Part shown: positions 33,365 to 45,989 of the stretch, one piece after another
Layout: every line of letters begins with the position of its first letter
Position numbering within the stretch: position 1 is the first letter of the stretch
Source: Artemia franciscana
Taxonomy: Eukaryota; Arthropoda; Branchiopoda; Anostraca; Artemiidae
Direction: 5' to 3'
Assembly (NCBI RefSeq): GCF_032884065.1
Contig: NC_088881.1
Location: 4,522,001 to 4,586,000, forward strand
Length of the DNA: 64,000 bases
Translations under genes and position numbers: made by a program
The notes under the pieces: model-generated
Seen by the model: the letters and a program-made list of their open reading frames with translations, nothing else
Databases searched by the model: none
What the model was told of the DNA's origin: nothing

Positions 33365-34080
33365 TTTACGTTCTCTAAGGATACAAGTTCAGTTCAGTTT
33401 ATTAACATCAAAAATAAATGGACAACAATAACTCTCTACCCCTACAAGGCTCCATGGCCCGTTACATAGGGGTTAAAACAAAAATAAATACCAAATAAAG
33501 AGTCTCTTCTTAAAAAAACAAGAAATCCAATTAAATAACTTTGTGTTATTTTTACTTACCACTTCGTCCTCGAAATCCAAGTCCACACCATCTCCCACCA
33601 ACACAAAACCACAAGAATTAAAATTAAATAAATAAACGTGCTCAAGCCTAGCATCTAGGGATGTCGCCCTACCCTCATTATTCATCATACTATTAAACAA
33701 ATAACAATATTAAATCAAACCAATTCAAAAATAAATTTATTCTTCATTATATTTATCAACCAAAAATATTTTTAGTTGGGTTTTAAAGGTATCAAACGAA
33801 TGAATGCTACGGATATTATCAGGGAGACCGTTCCATACTTTACTACATGCTATTCGGGGACTAAAATCTGATCTGACAGTCTTAGTTTAAGGTAATAGTA
33901 GGTGGTCTTTATTGCGTAGATTATAAGAGCTCCTTGAAGTCTCATATATACAATATATATATGACAAGTCTCATTAAATCCGATTATCTATATCTCTAGC
34001 ACATAACTGGAGAAGTTAAATAGTTTTTTCTAAGATACCCGGCTATAAGCTAGCATATAAGCTTATAGCCCCTGCATATA
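33365..34080 (-). pseudogene. LINE 3' end: RT C-terminus and 3' UTR
   Basis: The minus strand reads ACSKVWNGLPDNIRSIHSFD, then TFKTQLKIFLVDKYNEE-stop, the WN-LP / F-LK ending of L2/CR1-like elements. The UTR ends near 33370 with AATAAACTGAACTGAAC, a tail seen in many arthropod LINEs. The stretch just upstream (34080-34160) matches 56270-56340. Confidence 0.7.
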
Positions 34081-34782
34081 AACTATGCAGGTTATGGCAA
34101 AACCCCCCAATTAATTCTGAATAGTTTGGCCACACTAACTAAAAAAGCTTGTAATGGACAAGGTACGGTAATTCTTTTAAATATCAAATGACCTTAATTA
34201 TGGTTTTCAGCAGCCTTTTTTAGCATTGCTTCACTTATAATACCTACTTTGAGGTAACTTAATTAAATGGTAATATTATTTATTTATGATGATTTTTCCA
34301 ATACTGCTTCTAATTAGGACTTAGGGGATTTTTTTACTTTATCTTTTTGCATTTATTGACATGTTATGTTTATATGATCTTAATTAACGTGAATTGCAAA
34401 AAAAGTGAAAAACATAATAACTTCTAAAACACTTGAACTTTCAAGTTTAACAAAATGAACCTTAAATTAAAAAGGAAAAAAGCTGTTCCATCAATCATAT
34501 TATGAGTTCTAGAAATTTTAATTATTGGTCTCTGGAATAGGAACATTTTATTTATTGAAAATAAGGAAAATATTTAAAAAGAATGTTGATAATCTTTTCA
34601 AGCTTCTAGTTTAACAAAATTAGCCAAAAACTAAAAATAAAAAAGATTAAATCACCATTAATTTTGTTCTTTTGGGAAATTTTAATTTATGCTTTGTTGA
34701 ATAGGAGAGTTATAGTAGAATGGTTTAAATTTCTTCTAAAAAGTGTACACAGCAATCCTTATAATTTGTTATTATAATACAG
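34081..34782. other. Intron 2 end
   Basis: AT-rich. CCAATTAATTCTGAATAG at 34108 is shared with 56280. No gene. Confidence 0.4.
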
Positions 34783-35001
34783 GTGTAACAAAAGGAAGTT
34801 TGCCCCCTCCAAATGTAACTTTGCATAACTGGACTGATATTGAGCTTGGGTGGAAAAGAAATATACCGGTTGGAGCAGGAATGATCAATATGGGGAATAC
34901 ATGCTATTTAAATTCCACCCTTCAGGCTCTTTTCCATGTTCCATCATTTGTAAACTGGATACTCAATGAAAAGAAACATAGAACAAGGTGCAGTCAAAGA
35001 G
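34783..35001 (+). CDS. USP36: USP36/USP42-like deubiquitinase, exon 3 (catalytic Cys box)
   Basis: Acceptor TAATACAG, donor GTGAGT. Encodes LPPPNVTLHNWTDIELGWKR, then VGAGMINMGNTCYLNSTLQA and LFHVPSFVNWILNEKKH. GMINMGNTCYLN is the Cys box of ubiquitin-specific proteases; the Cys in NTCYL is the nucleophile and the Asn before it shapes the oxyanion hole. The W-R-VGAG lead-in is characteristic of the USP36/42 group. The 219-nt exon joins at phase 1 on both sides. A degenerate duplicate of its second half lies at 36592-36693. Confidence 0.95.
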
Positions 35002-35354
35002 GTGAGTTTTTTATCTTTTTTTCTCTATGACGCATAGATTTTGTGTTTTCAGTAAACTTCTTGTAGATAATTAAGAACAAAGGAATTTAAACTACCAAGA
35101 ACCTCAAAATAAACCTTTTTTTGCTCCCTGTCACCATTTTAGGTTTGTTCATGCCTGAAACTCTAGCTTTTTAAGATTTTTCATTTGGTTGTTTGAAAAC
35201 TTTGAAATTATTAGGGCACTGTCAGATTTGTCAGTGTTGCCACATCAAGTCGTAAAAAACAATAAATGGAACTAATCAGCCAAAACGTCTCATCGCTTGT
35301 GGTCTATAAGAATTCGAAAATTAACAAGCTAATGACTCTCAAAACCTTCATTGG
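35002..35354. other. Intron 3, start
   Basis: No feature. TTGCCACATCAAGTCGTAAA near 35239 resembles text at 15220 but I cannot class it. Confidence 0.35.
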
Positions 35355-35725
35355 TTAATTTTTGCTGATTTTTAGATCCTTGTTTTTTTTTTTAATTCGG
35401 CGCTTGCTACTACCAAAAACCGCATAATTGCATATGGAGGTCTTTTTCATAAAAAATTGAGGTTTCATTTTTTGCTGGAATTGGTTATTTTTGCTGATTT
35501 TTAGATCATTTTTTTAATTTGCCACTTGCTACTACCAAAAATTGTACAGTTGCATATGGAGGTCTTTTTCATAAAAAACTGAGGTCCCACTTGTTTGCTG
35601 GAATTGGTTATTTTTTGCTGATTTTTAGATCCTTTTTTTAATTTGCCACTTGCTACTACCAAAAACTATATAACTGCATATGGAGGTCTTTTCCTTAGAA
35701 AATTGAGGTCCCATCTATTATGTAG
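35355..35725. repeat. About 120-bp tandem repeat, three copies
   Basis: GCTGATTTTTAGATCCTT, CACTTGCTACTACCAAAAA and GCATATGGAGGTCTTTTTC recur with a period near 120 bp. Confidence 0.85.
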
Positions 35726-36591
35726 ATTTTTGAAGATATATGAGGTTATAACCAACCCCATACCCCAGCCAACCAACCCCAGCCATCAAATTCAATTTTC
35801 ATTGTCCTTGGTACTTATGATTTTATCAATAGAAAAAAAAAAATATCGAAAACGCTAATAATTCCATTCTCTGTTGACTAAACAGCAAATCTGTGCTTGA
35901 ATGAGGGTGTACAATTAAGTGATTACACGTTCCTAAATTGATTTTTCTTTTTTTAACACCACCTGTGACTCTAGACCCACATAAGATATGAGAATGCGCA
36001 TAATATAAATGAAAGAATTTTTTTCCTTTCTTTTTTAAGTTGCTTAATGTAGCTACGTTGCTATAATTATGTTCTTTTTTTTAAGTTGCTTGAGGTAAAG
36101 TTGCTTAATGCTAAGTTACAATTCAGTGATAAACGTTACAGTTTCTTTGTGAAATTCATTTTTGATGATCAATAAGCCTACGTGGTTACTTATTAGCAAA
36201 TTGATATTCAAAATATGTAGAAACTAATCACTGTCTGTAATGACTGAAAATTTAATAAAACTGTTAAATTTAGAACATGAAAAGTCTAAAAACAGATTTG
36301 AAAGTTTTGATAAGATCTATGGTACTGTGGTATAATATCATAAACATATGAATAAATAGCGATTGTCTGAGCCTAGAAACAAATTGAAATTTTCTAAATG
36401 TATAAATTTATTATTATTTTATGAATGTATAAACGAGCTACGGTCTTCTGAGCATGCAAATGAAATATGATTTTCTTAGTTTACGAATGAATTCGTTCTG
36501 TTGAACGGACTGAACATACTATTTTCTGAACATATAAATGAATTATGATTTTTGAAAATGGCAGTTTTTTGGTAATACTCTCGGCTTAAAA
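35726..36591. other. Intron 3, no feature recognised
   Basis: AT-rich; TATGAATGTATAAACGAG-like stretches recur weakly at 36350-36550. Confidence 0.4.
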
Positions 36592-36693
36592 ACATTATTT
36601 AAATTTCATCCTTTAGGTGCCTCTCCATGTACTGATATTTGTAAATTGGATGGTAAAAAAAAGAACAATTATAGGGTGTTGCCAAAGAGTTGA
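36592..36693 (+). pseudogene. Degenerate copy of USP exon 3
   Basis: ATTTAAATTTCATCCTTTAG, CTCTCCATGTACTGATATTT and GTAAATTGGATGG parallel the true exon's ATTTAAATTCCACCCTTCAG and the following stretch up to GCCAAAGAG at the donor. Identity is roughly 75% with a short deletion; the donor GTGAG has become TTGAC. The Cys-box codons before this point are not recognisable. Confidence 0.75.
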
Positions 36694-37309
36694 CTTTTCT
36701 CCTTTTTTTAATATCCCAAATTAGCTATAGAAACGTGAATTCGGCCTATCAGAGGCGATTATTTTGTCATTTTTACCCTGTTTAATTTTGAGGCGGAATC
36801 ACTCCAATGAAGACTTTCGTAATTGGTTGTAATTTGGAGTCTTTTAAATCTTGAATGCAATTTTTTTTTCGATAAGGTTTATAATGTAATATAAACATTA
36901 TATTATACATTTATAAACATAAACATAATATAAACATTTTATTTATAATAAAATAAATACAATATTTTGAACGCACATATTAATTACAATGATCCGATCT
37001 AATATGTCTTGGCCCTACTCTATTTAGACTAGCAAAGCTTTTCTGGGTCCATTAGGCTAGTATTGGCTAAACTAGCTTGTCTAAGAGACACAATTTTATG
37101 ATCCTTAAAAAAAATGAAAATACCAATGGATCCCACAAGCAATTAAATTTATCATTCTGACCGGAATTTCTCATTTTCACCAAACCAGCCAGGTCCAGTT
37201 TCTTTTTATGATCTTTTGCCAAAATAATATATACGAACGTGGGCTTCTCCATTTAATATTTTGTTCCCTCTGGAGAAGAAGAAGAAGATATCCACTTAAT
37301 CTCTATATT
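36694..37309. other. Intron 3, AT-rich
   Basis: Contains overlapping ATAAACAT/ATAATATAAAC repeats at 36880-36960. No gene. Confidence 0.4.
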
Positions 37310-40300
37310 TTAGAAAGTTTATTGAAAGTTTGATCTCGGATAATACTGAATTAGCAATTGCTACCCCTCCAAATTTAAATACATATTTTAACCCAAAAAT
37401 TGTTAATCTCCACTGTTGACCTACAAAGTGTGTCAATAAATATTTTTAATAAAATTTATATAAATAAAATTGATAACCTTTGCACGGATCACTTTGCCAT
37501 AGTTTCTTCAATAAATGAACCCACTAAATGAACCCACTAAAATTCAGCCACATACCCCAAATATATTAAAACTAAAGCAAATCGGACCATGTTCGAATAA
37601 GCTTTGTGATGAAATTATAAGTCTCACCCGGGGATATATTTCAACTATAGCAGCTGACACACATGCTGAAGTTTTAGCAACCATACCAACAAATACAGTT
37701 AATCATGCTATCCCCAAGATAACAACTAGGAAAATAATCCCTAAACAAACTCCTAAAGCATGGTGGGAAAATGAGTGCCAAAATAAATGTAGAACAAAAA
37801 AGGCAGCAACGAGAACGTATCTAAAAAACTCTCTCCTGTTACGTAATTAAATAAATTACAAGCTGAGACTATCCTCAAGAAGGCTTTAATAAATGCTAAA
37901 TATATTACTGGAATAAATTTGCAATCTATCCAGAGAAACGCGTGAGCCACTCATACATAAACTCATAAGCCACATCTGTGGGAAAAAATATCTCCCAACC
38001 CACTCCAGTATGAGTTATTATGTAATAATACTCATTATGCTAATGGTAATGAAAAGGCAAAGTTATTTGCAACTCTTTTCTCTAATGAGCTAACATCAAA
38101 TAAAAACAGTAATACCACCCCAGTTCAAAATTCGTGAACTCAATAATGCAATACAATAAATTAGCAATAAGGCTAGTAGAAGCTACACTAACATACCCCC
38201 TACATGGATAAAGAATCTCACCCCTTCTTATAAACAGGAACTCCTAACTTGATATAATTATGCATGAGCTACTTCCACGTTCCCCAATGTTTGAAAATGT
38301 TCGTCCCTCCTACCAATCCTAAGGAAAAATAAACCCAAATATGACCCTGAGTCTTACAGGCGTATAAGGATTACTTCTGTGCTAGGAAAAGTAATGGAGA
38401 AAATGATTTACAATCCGCTCCTTTGGTTCATTGAGAAGAATAATATAATACCTCATACTCAAACTGGTTTCAGGATACACCACTCCTCAACAGATGCTTT
38501 TATCCTGTTAAAAAATGGCATGCATGAATCTCTATCTAAAAATAATGTACTAGTTGCTGCATTCCTCGATTTTGAAAGGGCATTTGACAAGGTGAACTTG
38601 GATTGCATGAACTTGAACTTGCAAATCCTGGATTACCCCCAAAGCTAGCATCCTTCGTAAAATCTTTCATTGAAAATTGAAGTTTCATTGTTTATGTAGG
38701 TTCAACCTCCTCACCCAAAACTACAGTAACCAAAGTTCTTTCATAGGGTGCAGTCTTGAGCTACCTCATCTTCTCTCAGTTTCTCTGGGACTTGAGCCTC
38801 CCACACACCAATTTACAATATGCTGATGATCTGGTATTATGGGCAACACGCCACACCTTTAGACTGCACATTCAAAGTTGTAATAGTCACTTTTCCAATT
38901 TGAAAATTTTTCTCAAAAATCTGATTTACCCATTGCACCTACCAAGTCAAAAACCATCCAATTCAACCATAAGCGAAAAAAAATGTTAATGCAAAACTAA
39001 CACTAAATGGTATAATCATTCCAGAAGATAATCAAATAAATTACTTGACCAAAAATTAATTTTCACCTTCACATCACAAATACAGCCAAAAAAATGCTAT
39101 AAGAAAATCAGAATAATAAAAAGCGTACTATCCACGCCCTGGGGTTGTAATGAGAAAACTTTACTCCAATTTTATAAATCACATATAATACCCCATATTT
39201 ATTACGGGCTCATTGTCTATGGTACTTGTGTCAAGACCCAGAAGCAAAAAATTGAAACAACACAAAATTATATAATCCGCCTCACATTTGGTCTTAGGAA
39301 AGCAACAAGTACTAAGTTTTTGCTTACTGAGAGTGGATTATCAACAATAAATGAAAGACGAAGATTTCTTTTCCTAAGTTATCTGACAAAAATTGAAGCT
39401 AATAGCTCGCATACCATGAATAATTGGTTAAGAAATCCATCCATGTATAGAGTCATTGCAAATGAATTTGCCAGTGCCCAGAAGAAACTCCCAGTTCCAG
39501 CAAAGTCTATTGCACGTAAATTCCCCCTCCATGGAGCTGGTCAATCCCCATAATAAACACTAATTTCTCAACGTGGACTAAATAACTTACCCCCATTGCT
39601 TTCATCCACAAAAAAATTTCTGAATTTAATACAATTACGTATGTTAATCATTTCTCAATTTTTGGTGACGGGTCCAAAATGAATGAGAAGGTGGCGAGTG
39701 GAGCTTTTCTCCCATTCCTGGATATTGGAATTAACCTTTGATTTCCAATTTACAAAATATTATAGTTTATTCTGACTCTTTGTCAAGCTGTACTCAGCTT
39801 CTCAGTATAAGATGGATATAGACACATCACATTGTCAATTGTCATTGTCATTACTCTTTGTCAAGCCCAGAGATGCTGTATTCAGCTTCTCAGTATAAGA
39901 TGGACATAGACACATTACATTGTCAATTGTCATCACTCTTTGTCAAGCCCAGAGATGCTGTATTTAACTTCTCAGTATAAGATGGATATAGATACATTAC
40001 ATTGTCTTAGTATTAGTGATATTCTTGCTTCAAGAGGCATGAGAACATAACTTCACTATGTTCCAAGCCACTCAGGTATAAAAAAAAAAATTGGTTGCAA
40101 ATCAGGTTGCAAAAAAATTGCTGTAAATATTAACTAGCCAACCAGGAGACCAATCCCTGTTAGACATTTATCGCTGGAGATTATCAGAGGTAATGTTAAA
40201 TAAGAATAAACCAAATTTATCTTTCTTCCCAAATAAGCACTTTTCTAAAATTTATCGAGTCATTTACCATTTGAGCCATCTAATATTTAGATGGCTCAAA

Positions 40301-40450
40301 TGGGCTAAATTTTCAGGCGTTTTAGTATCAGTTTTCTAATTCAAGTGATTCAATTCCCTCATCCCTTCTTTGCAGACATTGCAATATATAAAAGTGAAAC
40401 AATTGACCATTGCCTATTTGAATACAATATGCTGACGTCTGCGCAGTAGA
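37310..40450 (+). pseudogene. Decayed RNase H-containing LINE (I/Jockey superfamily)
   Basis: In order on the plus strand in shifting frames: endonuclease C-terminus (ELAIATPPNLNTYF, then TDHFAIVSSINEPTK), linker (PKAWWENECQNKCRTKKAA), RT (EKMIYNPLLWFIEKNN, QTGFRIHHSSTDAF, AAFLDFERAFDKVN, QYADDLVLW), thumb, RNase H (FGDGSKMNEKVASGAF, IYSDSL, HYVPSHSG) and a C-terminal Cys/His segment (LCRHCNIYKSETIDHCLF). Many stops and frameshifts; the motif B position reads GAVLS after a stop. RNase H separates it from the CR1-like LINEs elsewhere in the window. Confidence 0.8.
39771..40015 (+). repeat. About 80-bp triplication inside the LINE RNase H region
   Basis: ACTCTTTGTCAAG starts at 39775, 39853 and 39935, each followed by CTTCTCAGTATAAGATGG and ACATTGTC. 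The duplicated part covers the RNase H DSL motif, so it arose after the element was dead. Confidence 0.85.
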
Positions 40451-41704
40451 CCTTGCATTCAAACTGTTAAAGTGCTTCAAACACCACAAAATCTCACTAT
40501 CAGCTAAGTCTAGCTGACCATACCTGCACCCAGAGCACAGAACTCAATGTATGTCCTCTGATATTTCAACTTCTAGAATCAAAAGATTTACTGCAAGATA
40601 TCTAAGCAGATTCAAGATAACATTGGAGTAGCTTATTTCAACTCAGAGAGGGAGTCAAAAGGAAAAGGGCCATATAGTCTTGACTGAAAAGCCCGAGTTT
40701 GCTGAAATAGAAATGAAGTTCAATCTAGTTTTTCCTCGGGCATTATTAATTCAGTGAAAGTCAATAGGCCTTTGGAATTTTGAATTACTGAAATGAGTAG
40801 ATCGGACTATAAGAATTCTTTTTTTTTAAGTAAAAGTGCTATTCAAAATCCTGTTAAAGTATACTTAGTAGTACGCAAAAATGAGTTGTAGTTAAGAGTA
40901 AGTTAACTAGAGAAAAACTAATATATTTTTTATTTGGAGACTACTTAATATAATTTTCAAGTTTCTCATAGTTTTCAAAGCTTAATAATTAAATCACTGA
41001 ATGGATGCCAAAAAAGCAAAATAACTCCATTTAAGTGTACAAATGTCAAACTTAAATATATAGGTCCTCCTTTTTAATTTCAGTTGCACATATTTTATTT
41101 TAATTTTATTTAAAAAGGCTAACTTTGTAATTTGCTTTTGTATACATTTTAGTATACTGGGTCCTGAACCAGTTTGTTTTAGTTTACTGGATTCACTCTC
41201 ATTGACAACCCCCCCTCCCCGAGAAGGCTTGTGTGACAAATCATCCTGAATATTGCCGAAAAACTTGCAAGAAATTCTGTATACTCTTTGATAAAAGAAA
41301 TGTTTGAGTATTGCAGATTTACTATTTTACATGTATATCTCTGCAAGTGTCGGGATTTCATTGTATTCTTTTTGACCAAGTTAGAAAGCAGTAAGTGAAA
41401 ACTGTACAATAACCACTACAAGTGCTCCCTTTAAGTGCCCACTCCCCCTCCAGCAAGTATGTCTGTTTACCCTAAAACTTGAAACCATAATCTTAACATT
41501 TTGAAACATTCGATAAAAAAAAATGACATTGTGACTTGAAAACATGAACGTGAAACTTGACAATACTCTAATTTTATTAATTTTTTTATAAAATCATTTT
41601 ATTCGTTTATTTTCCTTATTTATTATAATACATATTTGCGACTTAGAATCCATTTGTGCAATTTCTGCGACAGCAATGAATATCAGTAGGTTTGCAGAAT
41701 AGAA
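40451..41704. other. Intron 3, no feature recognised
   Basis: Minus-strand open frames (40994-41563) have no domain I recognise. C-rich short runs at 41210 and 41445. Confidence 0.35.
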
Positions 41705-42302
41705 ATTCTTGTTCTTTATTGTTTCTGATTTTGTTTGTCCAGTTTTGTTATTTCTAGTTCTTACTCTTGTTTGGCCATTTTTCTTCTTTCTAGTTTATGC
41801 TTTTATTTGCTCATTTTGTCCATTTTTTCTTTTGTTTGACCATTCGTTTTCTTTCTTGTTTCTGAATTTGCTTGACCGTTTTGTTTTTTCTTGTTTTTGC
41901 TTTCCTTTGCTCATCCTTGTTCTTTCTAGTTTCTGCTTTTGTTTGCTTGTTTTTCTTTTGTTTGCCCACTCTCGTTCTTTCTTGTTTCTGCTTGTTTACC
42001 CATTTTTGTTTGTTCGCGTTTTTGCTTTTATTTGCCCATTCTTGTTCTTTTTTCTTCTGATTTTGTTTGTCCATTTTTGTTTTTTCTTGTTTTTGCTTTC
42101 ATTTGCCCATTCTTGTTCTTTCCTATTTCTGCTTGTTTAGCCATTTTTGTTTGTTCGCGTTTTTGCTTGTGTTTGCCCATTCTTGTTCTTTCTTGTTTCT
42201 CTTCGTTTGCCCATCTTTGTTTGTATTCGTTCCTGCTTTTGTTTGCCCATTCTTGTTCTTTCTTGTTTCTAATTTTTTTTTACCCATTTTCGTTTTTTTA
42301 TG
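41705..42302. repeat. T-rich minisatellite (left part)
   Basis: Irregular array of TTTGCCCATTCTTGTTCTTT, CTTGTTTCTGCTTTTG and GCCATTTTTGTTTGTTCGCG. All frames on both strands stay open over long stretches because the units lack stop words; this is not coding. Confidence 0.9.
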
Positions 42303-43203
42303 GCATTTGGTGGTATTTACCAAATGACATATAGCGATCACAAATTCTGTCGGTCTGTCGGTCCCGGTTTTGCTAGTTTAGGCACATCAAGATAAGCTTG
42401 GACGATGAAACTTGGCAGGTGTATCTGGGATCAGACTAGATTAAAATAGAAATAGTCGTTTTCTCTATTCGTCCTTCTGGGGTGAGTGGGGGGGACGGTT
42501 AATTTGGAAAAATTAAAACAATTAGGTATTTTTAGCTTGCGAACGGATGACCGGATCTTAATGAAATCTGATACTTAGAAGGATATCGTGTCTCAGAGCT
42601 CTTATTTTAAACCCCGATCGGATCCGGTGGGATTAGGGTGCGTTGGTTGGGGAAATCTAAAATCTTGGAAAACGCTTAGAGTGGAGGGATCGGGATGAAA
42701 CTTGGTGGGAAAAATAAGCACAAGTCCTAGATACATGATTGACATAACCAGACTGAATCCGCTCTCTTTGGGGGAGTCGGAGGGGGTGTTAGTTCGGAAA
42801 AATCAGATAAATTTAGGCATTTTTAACAAGAACGGGTGACCGTTCGTGAGATATTTTGTGCTAGGACGATGAAAATTGGTAGGCGTATCAGGGACCTGCA
42901 CAAATTGACTTGATAAAGTCGTTTTCCCCGATTTGACCATCTGGGGGGGGGGGCTGAAGGGAGAGAAAAAATTAGAAAAAATAAGGTATTTTTAACTTGC
43001 AAGTTGGTGATCAGATCTTAATGAATTTTGATATCTAGAAGGACCTCGTGTCTCAGAGCTCTTATTTTAAATCTCGACCGGCATTAAACCTCTGATTTTC
43101 CTTTAAAATTAATCTATTGAATTCTTAGAATTTTCCTAGAGCTCATGCCATATGAGCTCTTAGCTCTTCTGACCTCGTCACAAGTGCCATATGAGCTCAT
43201 AAC
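42303..43203. mobile_element. 900-bp insertion with palindromic ends inside the minisatellite
   Basis: The left end has CATTTGGT-GGTATTT-ACCAAATG. The right end has GAGCTCAT-GCCAT-ATGAGCTC and a second CCATATGAGCTCA. The interior has repeated modules: GGATCTTAATGAAATCTGAT with GTGTCTCAGAGCTCTTATTT at 42555 and again near 43013, and GGATCGGGATGAAACTTGGT. Minisatellite resumes on both sides, so this is an insertion. No ORF. I know this type of sequence as a dispersed invertebrate repeat but cannot name its class. Confidence 0.65.
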
Positions 43204-43510
43204 TCTTGTCTTGTTGTTGCTTTCGTTTGCCCATTCTCGTTCTTTTTAGATTCTGCTTTTGTTTGCTTTCTTTTGTCCATTTTTTTCTTTTGTTTGTCCA
43301 TTCTTGTTCTTTCTTGTTTCTGATTTTGTTTTTTCTTGTTTTTGCTTTGCTTTGCCTATTCTCGTTCTTTCGAGTTTCTGCGTTTGTTTGCCCATTTTAA
43401 TTTTTTTCTCCATTCCTGTTCTTTCTTCTTTCTGATTTTTTCTCTATATTTTTTGATTCTTGTTTGTGCTTTTGTTTGCCCTTTTTTGTCCTTTCTTGCT
43501 TCAATTATAT
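43204..43510. repeat. T-rich minisatellite (right part)
   Basis: Same TTTGCCCATTCTCGTTCTTT and TTCTTGTTTCTGATTTTG units as 41705-42302, now on the far side of the insertion. Confidence 0.85.
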
Positions 43511-43597
43511 TTCTTTGGTCTTTTTAATATTTCTTTAGCATTTTGTGAAAATATTGTTTAATTTTACTTTTTTAATGCATAATTTAACTATTATTAG

Positions 43598-43711
43598 GCT
43601 CAGACGGCGCTCCCCAATGCGTGCTATGTGCTGTTGAAATGACGCTAAAAACTAGTCATGACAAATCAGGTGGTGCCATAAAACCAACATGTGTCTATCG
43701 ACGACTCAACG
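43598..43711 (+). CDS. USP36: USP36/USP42-like deubiquitinase, exon 4
   Basis: Acceptor TATTAG, donor GTAAGC. Encodes GSDGAPQCVLCAVEMTLKTS, then HDKSGGAIKPTCVYRRLN. It matches the USP36 segment between the Cys box and the QEDAHEF box: a Cys-x-x-Cys pair, then G-AIKP, then the short helix ending R-L. The 114-nt exon enters and leaves at phase 1. A degenerate copy lies 1.2 kb downstream. Confidence 0.93.
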
Positions 43712-44760
<1,049 letters not shown>

Positions 44761-44914
44761 GGTGTTCAAAAAAATAGTGGTTAAGAAAAGGCTGTACCTT
44801 AAAAAAGGCAGTTATAAAAAAAGTTTGTGGTTTGTCATACTATAATGGTGCGCTTTTCCATTTGCTTGTAAATGGACTTGTTCGCACGACTGTAAGGGTT
44901 ATTAGATGAGATTA

Positions 44915-44998
44915 TTTTGATGATGTCTGAGAAGATTTTTGTGTCAAATCGGCTGGTACCATAAATCTATCATATGATGATCGGCGACTTAACAGTAA
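44915..44998 (+). pseudogene. Degenerate copy of USP exon 4
   Basis: GTGTCAAATCGGCTGGTACC, ATAAATCTATCATATGATG and ATCGGCGACTTAACAGTAAG parallel the true exon's GACAAATCAGGTGGTGCC, ATAAAACCAACATGTGTCT and ATCGACGACTCAACGGTAAG. The donor GTAAG survives but the frame carries stops (ATAAATC). Roughly 70-75% identity. Confidence 0.75.
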
Positions 44999-45184
44999 GA
45001 AGCTTAGCAAAGAATATGCATAAATGCTCAGTTCATGAAATTGACATTTTGTAAAGATGGATCGGTAAATGTCAGTTTTATTTTCAAACAAAAATATATA
45101 TACATAATAAATAAACAAAAAAATAAATAAACAAAAAATATATATAAATATATAAGTAAACTGAGGTTGTAAGTACGTAAATAA

Positions 45185-45420
45185 GCACGACATATGTAGC
45201 ACAACATATCTAAGAACAACATATGTAGCACAACGTATCTAACAACAACACATCTAACCACAACATATCTAAGAACAGCGTATCTAAGCACAACATATGT
45301 AGCACAACATATCTAAGAACAACATGTGTAGCACAACGTATCTAACAACAACACATCTAACCACAACATATCTAAGAACAGCGTATCTAAGCACAACATA
45401 TCTAAGAACAACATATGCAG
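45185..45420. repeat. Short-unit minisatellite with a 102-bp higher-order period
   Basis: Units CACAACATATCTAAGAACAA, ATATGTAGCACAACGTATC and AACAACACATCTAACCAC. The whole block at 45199 repeats at 45301 almost unchanged. Confidence 0.85.
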
Positions 45421-45989
45421 CTACTGGCACAATAAAGAAAAAAAGCTACGATACTAGAACTTCAAATCAGGGTTTTATACCCTAAATGAGTTAAATAATG
45501 GGTGTTTACTTCCTGGAAAAACAAAAGTAAAGGAAATATTTTCTAAGAACTATTTATAGGGTTAATTTAAGAGAGATAGAAATTTAAAATTTCCTGCTGG
45601 TTTTTAAATTGATGTAAAAACTGCTTTTTATTCAAGTTCCAAACTCTTTGCCTCGTTTTTGTACCAACAATGTTGAAAGGTTAAAGATAGCCCCCTCTCT
45701 TCCCTCTGAAATACCCTTATTTATATATCTGAGCGCTCATGAAGGTTGAGAAAATGTGAGCAAAAAATGCACTTTTTGAGTCCTCAGGCATCATCTCCCA
45801 ATTTATGGAAAGATGACTAAGCCTTCTTCCTAGTAGTTCATTTGCAGTTGCTGACAGAATGTATCTGAGGCAGTTAAACTTAAATATTAGAATTCACTTT
45901 TGAGGTTGCCTAGTCAAGTCCCACGAATTGTATCTATACTTGAGCGTTGGAATATTAGTTAAAATTCTTATTTTTGGTAGAGAGGAGGA
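45421..45989. other. Intron 4, no feature recognised
   Basis: AT-rich, no motif. Confidence 0.4.

Noticed and set aside
34743..34782. Upstream Met codons before USP exon 3
   Set aside because: They lie in the intron before the TAATACAG acceptor; exon 2 joins in phase at 34783.
41709..42334. Long Phe/Leu/Cys-rich open frames that look like membrane proteins, and Lys/Gln-rich frames on the other strand
   Set aside because: They come from the T-rich minisatellite; several frames are open at once and the array is interrupted by an insertion.
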